From the NCBI GenBank assembly GCA_013180625.2, contig SNVD02007180.1, positions 186,001 to 250,000 on the forward strand: a stretch of DNA of 64,000 nucleotides. The letters run 5' to 3'. Positions within the stretch are counted from its first letter, which is position 1. Each line of letters opens with the position of its first letter. This stretch comes from Boswellia sacra. Taxonomy: Eukaryota > Streptophyta > Magnoliopsida > Sapindales > Burseraceae. Made by a program: the position numbers and the translations under genes. Under the pieces are notes generated by a model. The model was not told the DNA's origin, searched no databases, and saw only the letters and a list, made by a program, of their open reading frames with translations. Positions 18,841 through 31,300 of this stretch are shown here, piece after piece.

Positions 18841-19740
18841 CCTGCAGTCATTATTGACTTTTTAACTAAATTTTGCCAAAAAAAAGGGCATGCTCATGAT
18901 GCAACTAATCCATAAATAAATAAATGGTACCTGAGAAATGATCTGTACATATTTTAACAACTCTCATTTTGTTCTTTTCTATGTATAGATGTATATGAGC
19001 ATTATTTTAACGGCAATTGGAGGAAAAGAAAATAAAGTGCACTCCACCTTCCTCCTCTTCACTGGCCCAACCAAAAATGAAGGCAAATTGAAGTCACCAC
19101 TTGTAATGGAAAAAGGTTAATTATTAGACTAAAATAACATCTGATAGAATTTTTGCTAAAAAAAAAGTTTAGTCTCAATCTAAAAGACAAAAAAAAAAAA
19201 ACCTATAAAATATTTGTACTTCAAATGAGAAGAAAGAAAAATTCTAACAACGGGTGAGATTACTAGCACCTGCAAAATTTATTTTCATGCTAATCTTTTT
19301 AAATATGCTCAGCTAATTAAAATTTTTATAAATTCGATTTTCTTATTTTTTTAATCTCATCTTCATAATTTCAATATTAATTATAACATCAACTTAATAA
19401 ATTAATATTTACTTTGAAATTTAATAAATTACTTCTTAATTAAATATACAAGCAGAGACAAAAAGTATCCACAATTTATGTGAGAATTGAGATATTTGTA
19501 TTGCTGCCTGCTCGAATCAACATCCCTCTGCAAGTTTCCTCGTTGGCGTGGTTGTTCTCTTCTGTTTTGAGAGACAGGTGTTCTGAGAGAGAGGGGCTCT
19601 TATGCCATTTCTCTTCCGTTTTCTTAAAAAAATTACAAAAAAAACTCCTATTGAACTTTTTCAAAAAAAAATATTTAGTTTTATTAGATTTTACGTTAAA
19701 TTAAATTTGATCTACCTAATTTAGATAATTATATAAATTA
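18841..19740. repeat. Duplicated NBS-LRR upstream flank (pairs with 36137-37029)
   Basis: Directly after the CACTA element the sequence continues as CCTGCAGTCATTATTGACTT and follows 36137-37029 almost throughout, with small indels, until ATTATATAA near 19735. There the two copies part: copy B enters a copia remnant. No gene is seen within it. A block at 18935-19100 belongs to the five-fold repeat described in the findings. Confidence 0.85.
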
Positions 19741-20599
19741 TTTATGAAAAATTTGAAGATCATTTGAATAAAAATCAAATTGTTTCAGTAAATTTTGTTT
19801 AAATACTTTAAATACTATATGAATCATTAGTTTCATGCCTTCGAAATTATTTTGCCTTGGATCCCAACTTTCATTGACAAATACTTAAATGGAGAGAGTT
19901 TCGTTGATCTCTCCATTTTAATATTGCTTGCCAACCCACTTTCTTTGACAGCTAGTGATTCAGATTGCGAATTTCATACTTTTAATACTAATTTTTTATT
20001 TATTTGAAAATATTATTTTACAACCATGTGAAGCTTATTTCATTGCGATGTTTTTATACTTTGTCATCGAAGTATCAAAGTATCAAAGTCAGGCTTCTAA
20101 CCCTTTTCACAACTATGGATTTTGAAAGCAATCAGCTCCAGAGGCACCCCAAAGTCAGGAATCTTAATTCGCTCACAGTGCTCAAATTTAATCTCAATAG
20201 CCTCGCAGGTCATATTCCACCATAGTTATGCCACTAACAAGCTTAACATTTCTTATTAAATTAAACCTTTTGTACAACCAATAATTTGTTGGACCTATAC
20301 CTTAACTAAATCAAATTCAAACATGTCAAAATAGTTCGTTATAAGAACCCAACACGCTTTTTGGTGTGCGGATCAGTGTTGTCAAAATGTAGCTAGGATG
20401 CGACACCAGAAGAAACACTAGTAAAAGGAACTCATTCTGTGGGGAATCCGACATAAAACAAAACAGACACAGCAAACCACAATGATCCTAATGACGCTTT
20501 CAGTAAATTAAACAAGAATTGCTATGGCAAAGCTTCTTCCCCAAAATGTAGATATTTTATCAGAGAATTTGATATATCATGAAAAAAAATTGACAAATT
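19741..20599. other. Intergenic DNA with a possible LRR scrap
   Basis: Mostly AT-rich without a gene. At 20113-20223 (+) a short open stretch reads LNSLTVLKFNLNSLAGHIPP, which looks like one leucine-rich repeat of an extracellular LRR receptor. It is too short and isolated to be more than a relic. Nothing else is recognised up to the gypsy fragment. Confidence 0.35.
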
Positions 20600-21141
20600 T
20601 CATCACTTGACTGAGGGAAGTACTTGTCATAAAACAACTCTTTAAACTGAGCCCAAGTAAGCACTCCATCTTCTCCAGTGTAAGCTCTCTTGGTCATTTC
20701 CCACCAATAACTTGCACTATCGTCTAGCATAAAAGTAGCACATGTGAGCCGTTGTGTATCAGTACACCCCATAAGCTCGAATATTCTCTCCATTTTACGA
20801 ACCCATTCTTCTGCAGCTAATGGGTCTGTTGAGCCTGTAAAGGATGGAGGGTTGAGTCTTCTAAACTGCTCCACAACTTGTATATTTTCAGAAGTGGTGG
20901 TGGAACTAGGTTGTGCAGCCTCCCGTCTCACATCAGTCAAAATCTGTACTAACTCCTGGACTGTAGTGTCCTGAGCCCGTGAGCTGCTGCTAGTCCCAAC
21001 CTGCCTTTTTGATCTTCTATTTCTGACCAAAGCAGGTTCATCCAGCTCCGAGGTTCGTCTCACTCTAGATGTGGTGCTACCTCTTCTCATTTCCTCCACG
21101 GTGGGGTTATCGGCCCTCCTGGGTCGTCCCGATCGAGACAT
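20600..21141 (-). pseudogene. Ty3/gypsy gag fragment
   Basis: The minus strand encodes about 180 residues. A basic N-terminus (MSRSGRPRRADN) leads into the retrotransposon gag capsid domain, with FRRLNPPSFTGSTDP, then AAEEWVRKMERIFELM, LTCATFMLDDSASYWWE, and TWAQFKELFYDKYFP. This is the standard start of gag in plant chromovirus-like gypsy elements. Similarity ends at about 20600, just after FYDKYFPQS, and the rest of gag and all of pol are absent. The start ATG at 21141 is chosen because the basic N-terminus is typical of the family. It belongs with the primer site and LTR at 21355-23915. Confidence 0.88.
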
Positions 21142-21354
21142 GACTATCAATTCTGATCATCAGAACAGAATGAGGTGCCATATAATAACAATAATACTAA
21201 TAATAATAATTAGCATTTCTCATCATATAAACCATTTCAGAGATTTCAACATGGAAATCAAACAATTATCAAACTTACTTACTATGGAGGATTTGGCATA
21301 GACTTGGTTCCCTTGACCGCTTGCAACAAAAGTGTCTACAGAATCTTAAACCTA

Positions 21355-21366
21355 TGCTCTGATACC
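21355..21366 (-). other. Primer binding site of the gypsy fragment
   Basis: On the minus strand this reads TGGTATCAGAGC, complementary to initiator-Met tRNA. It lies next to the LTR boundary and about 210 bp before the gag ATG. Confidence 0.9.
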
Positions 21367-21369
21367 ACT

Positions 21370-23915
21370 ACTATCATAACCCATACTGGACATACAGAAA
21401 GTAATATTTTATGCAGTCATTTAATTGTGAATCAAAGATTGATATAAGTATAACTCCAATTAGAGTTCCTAATGACATCCACTGCATTTATGTACATTCA
21501 AAAAAAATCAAAAGAGGTTCTACAGTATGGCTATGCTAATATAGAGCAGCGGTCTATGGTTGCCAAGGGAACTCTGTCAACAATGCCAAAAGCCCTCCAT
21601 CCTTAGCTCAATCTATTGATCACCTGAGGCACACAACAACTTTCATGAGTAAAACTCAGTAAGTAAGCTAAGCAAATATACAGCAATAAATATTAGCAAT
21701 AGAATTTAATCCACAGTATGAAATTATCCATTTCTAACTACACAAGCATTATCTAAATTGTAAAGAAAAGAAATGCTTCAAGTTCACTTCGGTTACATTT
21801 GCGCTCCCGCGCCAATTTTCTTTCTAGACCTCTATAGGTCGATTCAACCTCATATAAGTGAGTTCACATATCTCTACTCATTGCTTTTTCGTGCATAGTC
21901 ACAATCACATATTGAGGAAGCTTCCACAGTATCAGTTACAGTCACCTAGGGGAAAAGACTCTCTAATCAAGGTAGGACTTTTCATTTCACAGTCAGTTCC
22001 CATATAATAGCTCAAGGCTAGTCTGACAATCCGGGTGATACCGGGCCCATGCTACCGAATCTCATCTAGAGAAACACATGGTCCAAACCTCCCCTCAAGC
22101 CATGGGAGTACGGAAGGCTCAAGGCTAGTCTGACAATCGGGGTGATACCGGGCCCATGCTACCGAATCTCATTTAGAGAAACACATGGTCCAGACCTCCC
22201 CTCAAGCCATGGAACAGTACAGAACAGTACAAATACATTTAGATGCCTACACTTGAAATAGCTCGAGGCTAGTCTGACAATCCGGGTGATACCGGGCCCA
22301 TGCTACCAAATCTCGTTTAGAGAAACACATGGTCCAGACCTCCCCTCAAGCTATGAGAGCTAAACTTCCTAGGTCTTGGCATGCCAATCACATTTCATCA
22401 TTCACAATCAGTCACAATATTTCACATTTAAGCATCAAATTGCTAGCATTTAATAGTGTTATAATCCACAAAATTTCATACATACAGTACACAATTTATT
22501 GTGGCCTCAGATTAGTTAGCTTACTTACCTTGTATAGCTGCTTTTTGACGCTTGTGATTGACCTAAAAATAAAACACAAATCTCTTTTTAGGTCACCATA
22601 CACTTTTAAAACATTTCCCCTTTTTGGCTCTATTTCTATACTTACTTTGACAAACAATTTACAACAACACTTGTCTACTTTCAAAATTCACACAATTTGG
22701 TAGACATCTTTTAGACACATACCTCATGTCTCATTAAAATTTTTAGAGCAAATTGGGGTCATTAGGTCACTCAAAATAATCAAATTCATTACCTCAACCA
22801 TCCTGCCACTGCATTGACTTCACTGAGCACCATCAACTTAAAAATTTGTAGGAATTTCAATCCTGCTCAAATGGCTACACAAATTTACAGGATGGTATAT
22901 AACATACATATATATCTTCATACCAAAAATCAGGGCTTTTCAAGGTGTTTAACCCATTCAAATCCATTTATTTATAACTGCCCTGTTTTGGAAACTATAA
23001 ATTCCAGTTTTAACAAGCCAACTTTAAAAATCTATAACAATTCACACAAACCTTAAATCTCAGTGAAAATTTACAGTCTCATATATGACACATAAAAGGA
23101 CTTGCATACCAAAAATAAGGTAATTCTATGAAGATTTGGACCTTCAATTAAAATCATCTTCCCCTACTCTGTTCTAAGACAGGGGAATGTGCAATACCAT
23201 ACCAGAAATTCAAAAATTCACTACAAATCACCTACTTCTAATTTTTGAGTGAATCCAATTGCTATACACTCCTGGACATGTCTATTTTCATCCATAAAAA
23301 TTTCAGAGCAAGAAAATGTCCCACTGATTTTTGGTAATTTTCGGAACATGTACTGCTCAGTGTAACAAAATTTCCAGGATTTGACTAAACTCTCAATTCT
23401 AGCTTATATCTTCATCCTCTTGCTTAGATGCATTCAAAACTCATTCAAATTCATGTTTCCACACAAAATTCCAGCAGCACAAACAACAATTCACATACTC
23501 ACATCACAGCCCAAAAATATTCTTGCAAACACACACACTAAGACAAGAATTTTAAGGAAAAAGGGTAAGTTCTTACCACTTCTTTCTTCCCTCTCCCTTC
23601 TTTTTCTCCTTTGATTCCTTGGTAAGTTGTGTGAAAATTTTTGGAGAGTGTAAAGGGCTGGAACGTGTATGCAAGGAAAGAAATGAAAGAGTTCTAGAAG
23701 TCTTCTCATTTATAGACAAATATTATGCCAAATTTCCATTTAGTCCATCTCTCCTCCTTTATAACCATTAAATCCATTATTCTTCTCATTAAGCCCCTCA
23801 TTCTCTCATCTATTACATTACAAATCCAACACATAACTAACACATTAATACATATATTACACATGTAATCATAACACATGCTATAATGTATATTACAAAA
23901 ACTTAGAGTATTACA
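21370..23915 (-). mobile_element. Long 5' LTR of a truncated gypsy element
   Basis: About 2.5 kb lie between the primer site and an outer end that on the minus strand reads TGTAATACTCTAAG, a common start of plant gypsy LTRs. The inner end reads GGGTTATGATAG on the minus strand and lacks a clear CA, so the exact boundary is uncertain. LTRs of this length fit the Tekay/Del type of chromovirus. The 3' LTR and pol are missing, so no target duplication can be checked. It contains a three-copy internal repeat. Confidence 0.75.
22011..22358. repeat. Three-copy tandem repeat inside the gypsy LTR
   Basis: Copies of about 100 bp start at 22011, 22118 and 22262. Each starts CTCAAGGCTAGTCTGACAAT or a close variant, contains ACCGGGCCCATGCTACC and ends with CCCCTCAAGC. 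Spacing is 107 and then 144 bp. The central GGGCCC is palindromic. Confidence 0.9.
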
Positions 23916-24094
23916 CTTTTATTTTGTATTATTTCTGACAGAACAAAGTCATTAGTCCAAACTAAAGTGTCATTCATAGTTTCACGAAGAGCCTAGTGAG
24001 CACCTTAAATCAGGGTAACACCACGTTACCTTGCCAGTAACAATCAGCAGATTGCTTTAAAAGCAATCCACGGTTGAACTCTAGACAGCAACAG

Positions 24095-24282
24095 GAAGCC
24101 TGAGTGACTTTTTACCGAAAGAATCGCTAGCTATTTCTCTTCATACTCTTGCGATTGGTACTGATAGACTCGAGATGTGTTACAGATATTCTAAAGACAT
24201 GGATTTCTATGGTCAGTTTGAAGATTCAAAATTAGCGTCAGTGGAGAAATGCCCTATATCAATATACCACACCAACCCCTAA
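24095..24282 (+). other. Unrecognised candidate exon
   Basis: After a possible acceptor (CAACAG ending at 24094) there is an open stretch of about 60 codons with unusually protein-like composition, including SLSDFLPKESLAIS, LHTLAIGTDRLEMCYRYS and MDFYGQFEDSKLASVE. It ends at a stop in the C-rich tract. I do not recognise the family. No partner exon was identified on either side, so it may be a relic of a retrogene or transposon cargo. Confidence 0.25.
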
Positions 24283-24283
24283 A

Positions 24284-24396
24284 CCACCACCCCCCCTTTC
24301 GCGCCACCCCACCCCACCCCACACCACCCCCCCCCCCCCAACCCCCCCCACACCACCCCCCCCCCCCCCCCCACCCCCAACCACCCAACCAACCCA
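24284..24396. repeat. C-rich low-complexity tract
   Basis: About 110 bp are almost purely C with A or T spacers, including uninterrupted runs of more than 14 C. The opposite strand is G-rich and could form quadruplexes. It is unlike the AT-rich surroundings. Confidence 0.9.
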
Positions 24397-24940
24397 AACC
24401 TCTTTACCTTTTTCTGGGGACACAGAACTCTAAAATTTTGATACACAACCTATAACCAATCTAGCAGATCATGTACAAGCAAATTTAAAACTTGAGTGGA
24501 AAAGACTTTCAAGTAGTCCTGGTGATCATTTCTAATCCTTTACCGCAGTAGCTGCTCTATGTTCTTGCAATATCCCGTAGTTATGAAGAAATGATGTGAT
24601 GGGCACTGACAGATTGCTTCTTAAAAATCCTTTTGATTTCTTTAAACAGCTAACCAGAAACTCTGCTATTCCATCGATTTCTGATTCATATTGCTCTTAT
24701 ACAAACAATGCAGTGAACGCCAATACCAGAGCTGCATAAATTTCAGAAGAGGTCAATTTGAAGACGTATTTTAATTAGAAGACAAATCACAGTGGAGTAG
24801 CGGACCTAACATTTCCTTACCTATAGCTACCACTGCAGTCAAGGACAACTGCAACAGAATTAACTTGAGAGAATAAATTGTAAACGCAACCTGTATCAAT
24901 TTCAAAACGATGTAAGTCAAAATTTTTGAAAGGAAAAACA

Positions 24941-24985
24941 TACACACACACACACACACACAGAGACAGAGAGAGAGAGAGTGTG
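24941..24985. repeat. CA/GA compound microsatellite
   Basis: A run of CA dinucleotides passes into a run of GA dinucleotides and ends at GTGTGG. It is a likely polymorphic marker. Confidence 0.95.
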
Positions 24986-27093
24986 GCATTTAAAAAAAAA
25001 AAAAAGAGGACATCCAGCATAACTATGGAACGTAGCAAAATCAAGTAACATGTGTAATTGAATAATGTTTTGAATAGCTAAGGAGAAAAAGACTTCCTAC
25101 ATTAAATAGTATCTGTTAAATATGTTTCAGACTGAAGCAAGTAGAAGTAAATTAAAAAGAAATTCATAATGCCCATATTAAGATGCCATTAACAAAAACT
25201 TTACAACCAAAAAAAAATAAATAAATAAATAATGCAACATGCATGGCAGAAGAATCAATAACACAATCCATTCCTTGAAGAAGCTATTCCAATCATCTCC
25301 TTTAGCCAATGATCTTATATTCCAAAACACGCAGTTCCATAAAAATGCAATCCTTTCAATTGAATCTTTTGTCAAAGTTTCTGACAATTCAAAGGCAGAC
25401 AAAGGTATGCTCGGCAAATTGAAACCAAATCTGTAGAAAAAAATTGTCAGTGGATCTGAAATATCATTGAAACAAATGACTATACTGCATATAACAACAT
25501 CAAAATCAGGAGGTCAGTTAAGGCAAAGGCTTGCGTGTCAGCTGTGAATCATCTATATTTTGTAAATCATCCAACATCAAAAATGCTAAATTAATCCAGA
25601 CTCCAAACCACAAAACAAGAAATTCCCAAAGAAATCAAGAGAAAAACAGACTAGAGCATCCAGCTATATTTTGACAATGAACTAAGAGAATAAATAAAAG
25701 CCATCAAAAAGAGAGGAAATCAGATTGTCGGAAGGCTGACAAAAACAGGGAAAAGAACAAATCTTAAACAACCTTAACAAATATTTCACACTCACATGTT
25801 TGATGGTAAAATACCATATCCAAAAAGGAAGATTGCAAGCAGCAGCAGAAGCTTGGCTGCAGATGAGGTGAAAGTTCTCCCACAAAGGAAAAACCAATAA
25901 AACAGCAGAACCATGGTGAGGAAGTATGTAATTGATCTCTTCTCATTTCTCCACAGAAAAATCTCTGCCACTGCAGTGACAAAAATCAAGTTCAATTTAC
26001 AGTAATCATCACAAAATACACTTAATAAGCCAAGCCCATCCAGATGCATAGTAAAGAAAACGTAGAACTGACGATGTCTAACTCAAAATATGTTCTACAA
26101 AGATTCCCTGGTGAAAAAATCAATCATGGCATTCACCTTAATTCAATTGGGCAATTCCAGGTGCATGGGCCTTTTACTTTCAGTTCACAGAAAGCTGTCC
26201 CATTCATCAGTGCCAAGAAAGATATACAGAGCCATTTACAAAAATGGCTTCAACCTTTCTGTACACGTTATAAGGTCTAACCTTGTCCACCGCCCAGCAG
26301 CTTTTCCACTTTTGATTGTTCATTAAATTCACTGCAATGTGCCAGAAATGAGTCCTTGGTTAAATGAGAGAATGACTCAATGGTTAAAGAGAGACCCTCC
26401 TGCACAACCAACAGTCATCACAGACATAAGAAAGATGTCAGGCCTTCAAATTCTCATATCTTGTAGTTCTAGTTATGCATCATAACATGTCATAAAGAAA
26501 ATTCCTATGACTCTCAAACTCCCAAATGAAAATCAAAGATAATGGAAAAGAAGCCATACAATCTGTGCTATGCGTCGGAAACAATTTAATCTGAGTTAAC
26601 ACCCAATAGTAATTTAGCAAGAAGGAAAAGAAAGAGAAGTAGCAATGGAAAAAAAGGACAATCTAGTAGAGGGAGCATGAGCAGTTCTTTCATCCATTTA
26701 TTAAATAAAAGGAAGGAATTGGGAGGTGGGACTAGGTGATAGACCCAAAATAACCGAAGCAAGCAGCAAATCACCTACATATATAACCCAATTAATATAT
26801 TTATAAATACATCAGAGACCAAAAACTTACTTCCAGGGGGACAATAGGTGAGTATCCAATGTGTTTCTGTGCAGCAGTGCAATCAAAGGTCCGGGTGCGT
26901 GTTGCTAACTGAAAAAGGTACTAAGCTGATAGAGAATTGTTATGTGATGTCAAGCCCAACTTTTCAATTGTCCATTTGACCAGGAAGAAAATATGCCAAA
27001 CCAAACTAGTAGGAACTTTTATAAATGGTCGGCAATTAAAGAAAGTAGCAACTCAAATTCAGATCATATAGTAGAAAATTGGGGGGATGTATT

Positions 27094-28310
27094 ACACCAA
27101 AAAAAAAAAAAAAAAGGCAGTAGATGGCATATCATCTTTGGAATTTAATACTCACACAAGTTGAATAAAAAAGCCTTTGCAACAGAGGTAGCTTTTACCT
27201 CTTCAGCGCCTCAGCATAGTTGAGAGACTATTGCAGGAGATTGCTGTTTACCTTAAGCCTTCGCACAATTGTCAATTATGTTTTCTCTATAACAATTCCC
27301 TTCATACTCAAATTCTATAAAAAAAAAACAAAAACAAAAACAAAAGGATTTTGAAATTGACCTGTACAAACAATTTCCCTTTTCGATGTTCTATAAGCTA
27401 AATATATTCCATTAACTATAGCGTGACAATAAATGGAAAGGTTATATACAGCAAAGTGTGAACAACAGAATATTTACATTAGAGTGAAGTCCTGCTGCAT
27501 GTTAAAACTGATTTGCCCCAAAATGTTCTTGTGCTCCCAAAAATCGCTAAATTTCACTTTGTGCCCCAGTATCCACTGAGAATTCTGATGCAGTGTGAAC
27601 TATGAGAAAGAAATGTGAGAAACATATTTTAAAAAAAAATAAAAATAAAAACTAATTTCTTGGTGTTAAAGGAAAGGAGCAGCAACATGCTCAAATAGAA
27701 TAAGCGCAACTTCTGCAAATCTAGAAGCACAGTTTACCATCTGTTAATTATTGACAAATTCAATGTTAACTTGTTTATTCATTTTTGACAGTAACCATCC
27801 CCCTTGTCAAAGACTGCATCATAAATTTTGAATTTTTCTTTCATTACAAAGGGAATTATAAATTTTCTGGATTCAATTTCCAACGTGTCAGATTGAAAAA
27901 AAAAAAAAGAAAAAGTAACTAAATTGCCAGTCATATAAAGATGTTTGGGTTCCACAAGCCTTGAAACAGCCGCGGAAAATTTAGGGAAACCAGAGGAATA
28001 GGAAGGCTATATTGCTGGATCGCTATTACAAACATAAGATTTCAATTTATCAAAAACTACCAAGTCAAAAATAAATTTTGCATGAGAGCTTACCAAATGC
28101 AAAATTAAAGGAAAGAAATTGGAAAGTTAATGAAGAGGCAAGATAAGTACCATTTTGTAATTAGTTAGAAATAAATCCCACACATTTGCATCCATCATCT
28201 TCATCCGCATCTGCATCTGCATCTTCATCTGCATGCTTGATCATCTTCGTCCGTATCCTATTATAAAGATATAAGTAAGAAAAAACGAAAACAAGTAAGG
28301 ATTTTAAGAA
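27094..28310 (-). repeat. NBS-LRR copy B, 3' region (pairs with 7334-8530)
   Basis: This is collinear with 7334-8530 with only scattered changes and poly-A length differences. It lies immediately downstream of the copy B coding region on the minus strand. The reading DSEEVG at the end of the LRR is followed by a GT donor (near 28342), and a candidate acceptor lies at about 28261. The downstream exon contains the CATCTT/CATCTG repeat (28194-28237). The segment at 28301-28320 is the unoccupied equivalent of the copia insertion site in copy A. Confidence 0.8.
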
Positions 28311-28319
28311 TGACTGATT

Positions 28320-31300
28320 CATAAATCAGAAGATAACTACCAACCTCCTCAGAATCTAATACGTAGCGGCCTTCTTTTTGAATAGCTATCCAATCAATTT
28401 CAATATTTGGAATGTGAGCAATCTTTGGCCAATCCTTTCCCTTGTTATTTCCGCAATTTCTGACAATTGGGGACATCCGGAGATATACAACCAAGTTAAA
28501 TGGCACATCGACTCCGGTAGATCCTTCAAATTTGGACAATTCCTAAAATAGAGATATTGTAGCGAAGTAACAAATTGAAGCTCATTTGTTGGGAGAGACT
28601 CCAATTTCGGAAGCCCAACGAGTTCTAAAGAACGAAGGCTGCTAAGACCTTGGCATTTCATGTCATCGTTATCTTCATCGTTCGCCAAGTACTCCAGTTC
28701 TTCACAATCTCTAATCTCCAGATCTTGAAGAGAGGTGAGAAATCTCATACCTTGAAACAACTGAGAAAGTCTGTGGCATGACTGAATCGTCAACTTCACA
28801 AGAGAAGTGAGGTTTCGGAGCCAATCCTCTGGTACACCTTTTAAATCATCAATTGAACTCAGAGTCAAAGACTTTAATTTGGAGAGAGCGGCAGGATCAG
28901 AAAGCCTGGAGGAAGTTGAAGTCGATGGTCCCACATTATTCTTCATCATCCTTATCGTCTGTTGCAGCGGCTTTGAGCTGGTTTCCCACAAATGCAGTTC
29001 TTCTAGAGATGGATACAATGGCATGGAAGTTAGGTTGGGGTCAAATTTGATTTCCAATTTGGAAAGACGAGAAAAGATAGGCAACTCTGTCATTTGTTCT
29101 GTTGCTTCATCATTGTCGTCATCATCTCTTCGCCACCATCCCTTTAATTTATAACAAGATTCGAGCGTGAGTTCCTCAAGCGATGGGAAGAATGCTGTTG
29201 ACAATGTGGTAGAAGAATTAATTGCTTTCTCTGAAATGTACTCCAGGTCATCTAGATCCGAGACAAACAACCTCTTTAAATGAGGTAACTGATCCAATTG
29301 TGGGATATATCGACATCTCTTACACATCTCTAGAGTGATTGAAGTTAGATTTGTGATGGAGGAGAGCCAACTAGAAAGCCTCAAACCCTTAAAACTTTCT
29401 ACTTCTATTCCTCTCAAATTTGGATGTGGTTTCAGACTTTCTAACACCATTTCGTGAAAGCGATCTGTTTCACCTTCACTCTCATTGCCCCAATCCAATC
29501 TTAGAAATCGAAGAAATTGCATCTCTTCCAAATATTTCTCCTGCCTGGCATTATCCACGTTTTTTAAATCTATAATTTCCAAATATCCCCTCAAGTTCTT
29601 TAATCCACGTAATTCCTCCAGCGCACCATATTTCCTGCAGTCCCTCTTATTTCTTTTCGGTACTATAAACAATGATAAAGTTTCCAGACTAGTCAATGCC
29701 CCCAGTCCACGTGGCAATCCAATCAAAGACTTACACCTTCTGATTATAAGGTCTTTGAGGTTCACCATTTTTGCAATACCTCTAGGCAATTCTTGAAGAC
29801 TCCTACAATTACGGAGGTCTAATGTTTCCAAATTCTGTGACTTCGATTATGGAATTTGGCAGTTTTTTAATTTTCCGATTTTGAGAGAGATTAAGATATC
29901 GTATATGTTTCAATTTACCAATTCCGCCCGACGATGTTTCTAAATTGAATATGCTAAAATCCAAGGCACGCAAGCGGCTATAGCTTGAAAAAATTTTATG
30001 ATGATCATTCTCTTCATAATCACGGTATGAGCTACCAAACAAAAGTAATGTCCTTATTTGTTTTGCTGCCAGCACCACATTCGGGAATTTCCATTGTTCA
30101 TCCACATCACCACGATGAAGAGATAAATGACGACACCTTTCATCAACACTATTTATGCTGAATGTGGCCACGGTGCACTCTACTCCTGCAACCTCTCCTG
30201 CAAGATCATGCATAAGATCATGCATCTTGCATGTGATTACATTGCCATCATCATCATATTCTGGATCCTGAAAAAATGATCTCACAAGCAAGTCCATAAA
30301 ATACTTGTTACCCACATCTTTTAGACATTGGCCTTCATTAAGTGATGCCTGAAGAAATCCTTGTGCCATCCAAAGAGAAATCAGTTGTTGCTTATCAATC
30401 TCAAAATCTTTTGGAAACAATGCACAATAAGCAAAACATTTGTTTTAAGTGTGACGGGAGATGATAATAACTGAGCTTAAGTGTTGGTAAAATATCACTT
30501 TCTACCTTAATTTTTTTGGACAGTTCATTATCTTTGAAACTTGACCAACACTCTTCTGTGAAGTTCACATGATAAAGTAAGCATCCTACTGTGCTTATAA
30601 CAAGAGGAACTCCTCCACACTTTTCAACAATCTGCTCCCCAATTTTAACTAGCCGCTCTGAATCTTCAGGCACTTTCCCTTTTTCAAATGCTACTTGACT
30701 AAACAATGACCACAGACCAAGACTTTTCTTTATCTAGCCCTTTCAAGTCATGGGATAAATGCTTGTTAATTATATTAGCAACTACCTGACTTCGAGTAGT
30801 TACCAATATTTTACTACCTCTTATGCCATTAATTAACAAATATTTCAATGGATCCCACTCCTCAAAATCCTAATTCCATATATCATCCAAAACTAAAAAG
30901 TACTTTTTTGTATCATTTTCTTCATGAAGACGTTTTTGCAATTGTTCCATTTGAAGTTCCTCTGTTTTTTTTTTTAGTCGCAGATTCTATGATATTTTTC
31001 ACGATCGCTTTCACATTAAATTGATCCGAGACACACACCCACATTCGTAACGGAAAATGTCTTTGGACTTGCTCATCATTGTATACAAGTTTAGCAAGTG
31101 TGGTCATTCCTAAACCCCCCATACCAACTATAGGGATGAAAGAAACATTCTCGGTATCATTTGATTCTAATAAAAGCTTTAAATTTTCATTCTTATCGTC
31201 GTCCCTCCCAATAACCAATTTAGGTAGACGAGGGTGTGTTTCCACTCTTTCTGATCTATTCTCCAGAGGTCTCTCAACAGAAGAATTAAAAGAATTGCAT

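Larger units (their letters stand above)
23916..27093. other. Gene-poor stretch with low-complexity tracts
   Basis: I see no convincing gene in this 3.2 kb. It holds a candidate exon at 24095-24282, a C-rich tract, a CA/GA microsatellite and several A-rich runs. Alternation of T-rich and mixed stretches on the minus strand between 24770 and 26780 looks like introns and UTR of a transcript extending from NBS-LRR copy B, but no splice pattern can be proven. Confidence 0.4.

Noticed and set aside
21355..21366. Reading the GGTATCAGAG motifs as tRNA genes
   Set aside because: Only the 12-13 bases complementary to the tRNA 3' end are present, next to LTRs. They are primer sites, not tRNA genes. 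No tRNA or rRNA gene was recognised in the window.
22011..22358. CRISPR-like spaced repeats
   Set aside because: The repeats are about 100 bp, only three, with related spacers, inside a plant LTR. No cas genes exist and the genome is eukaryotic.
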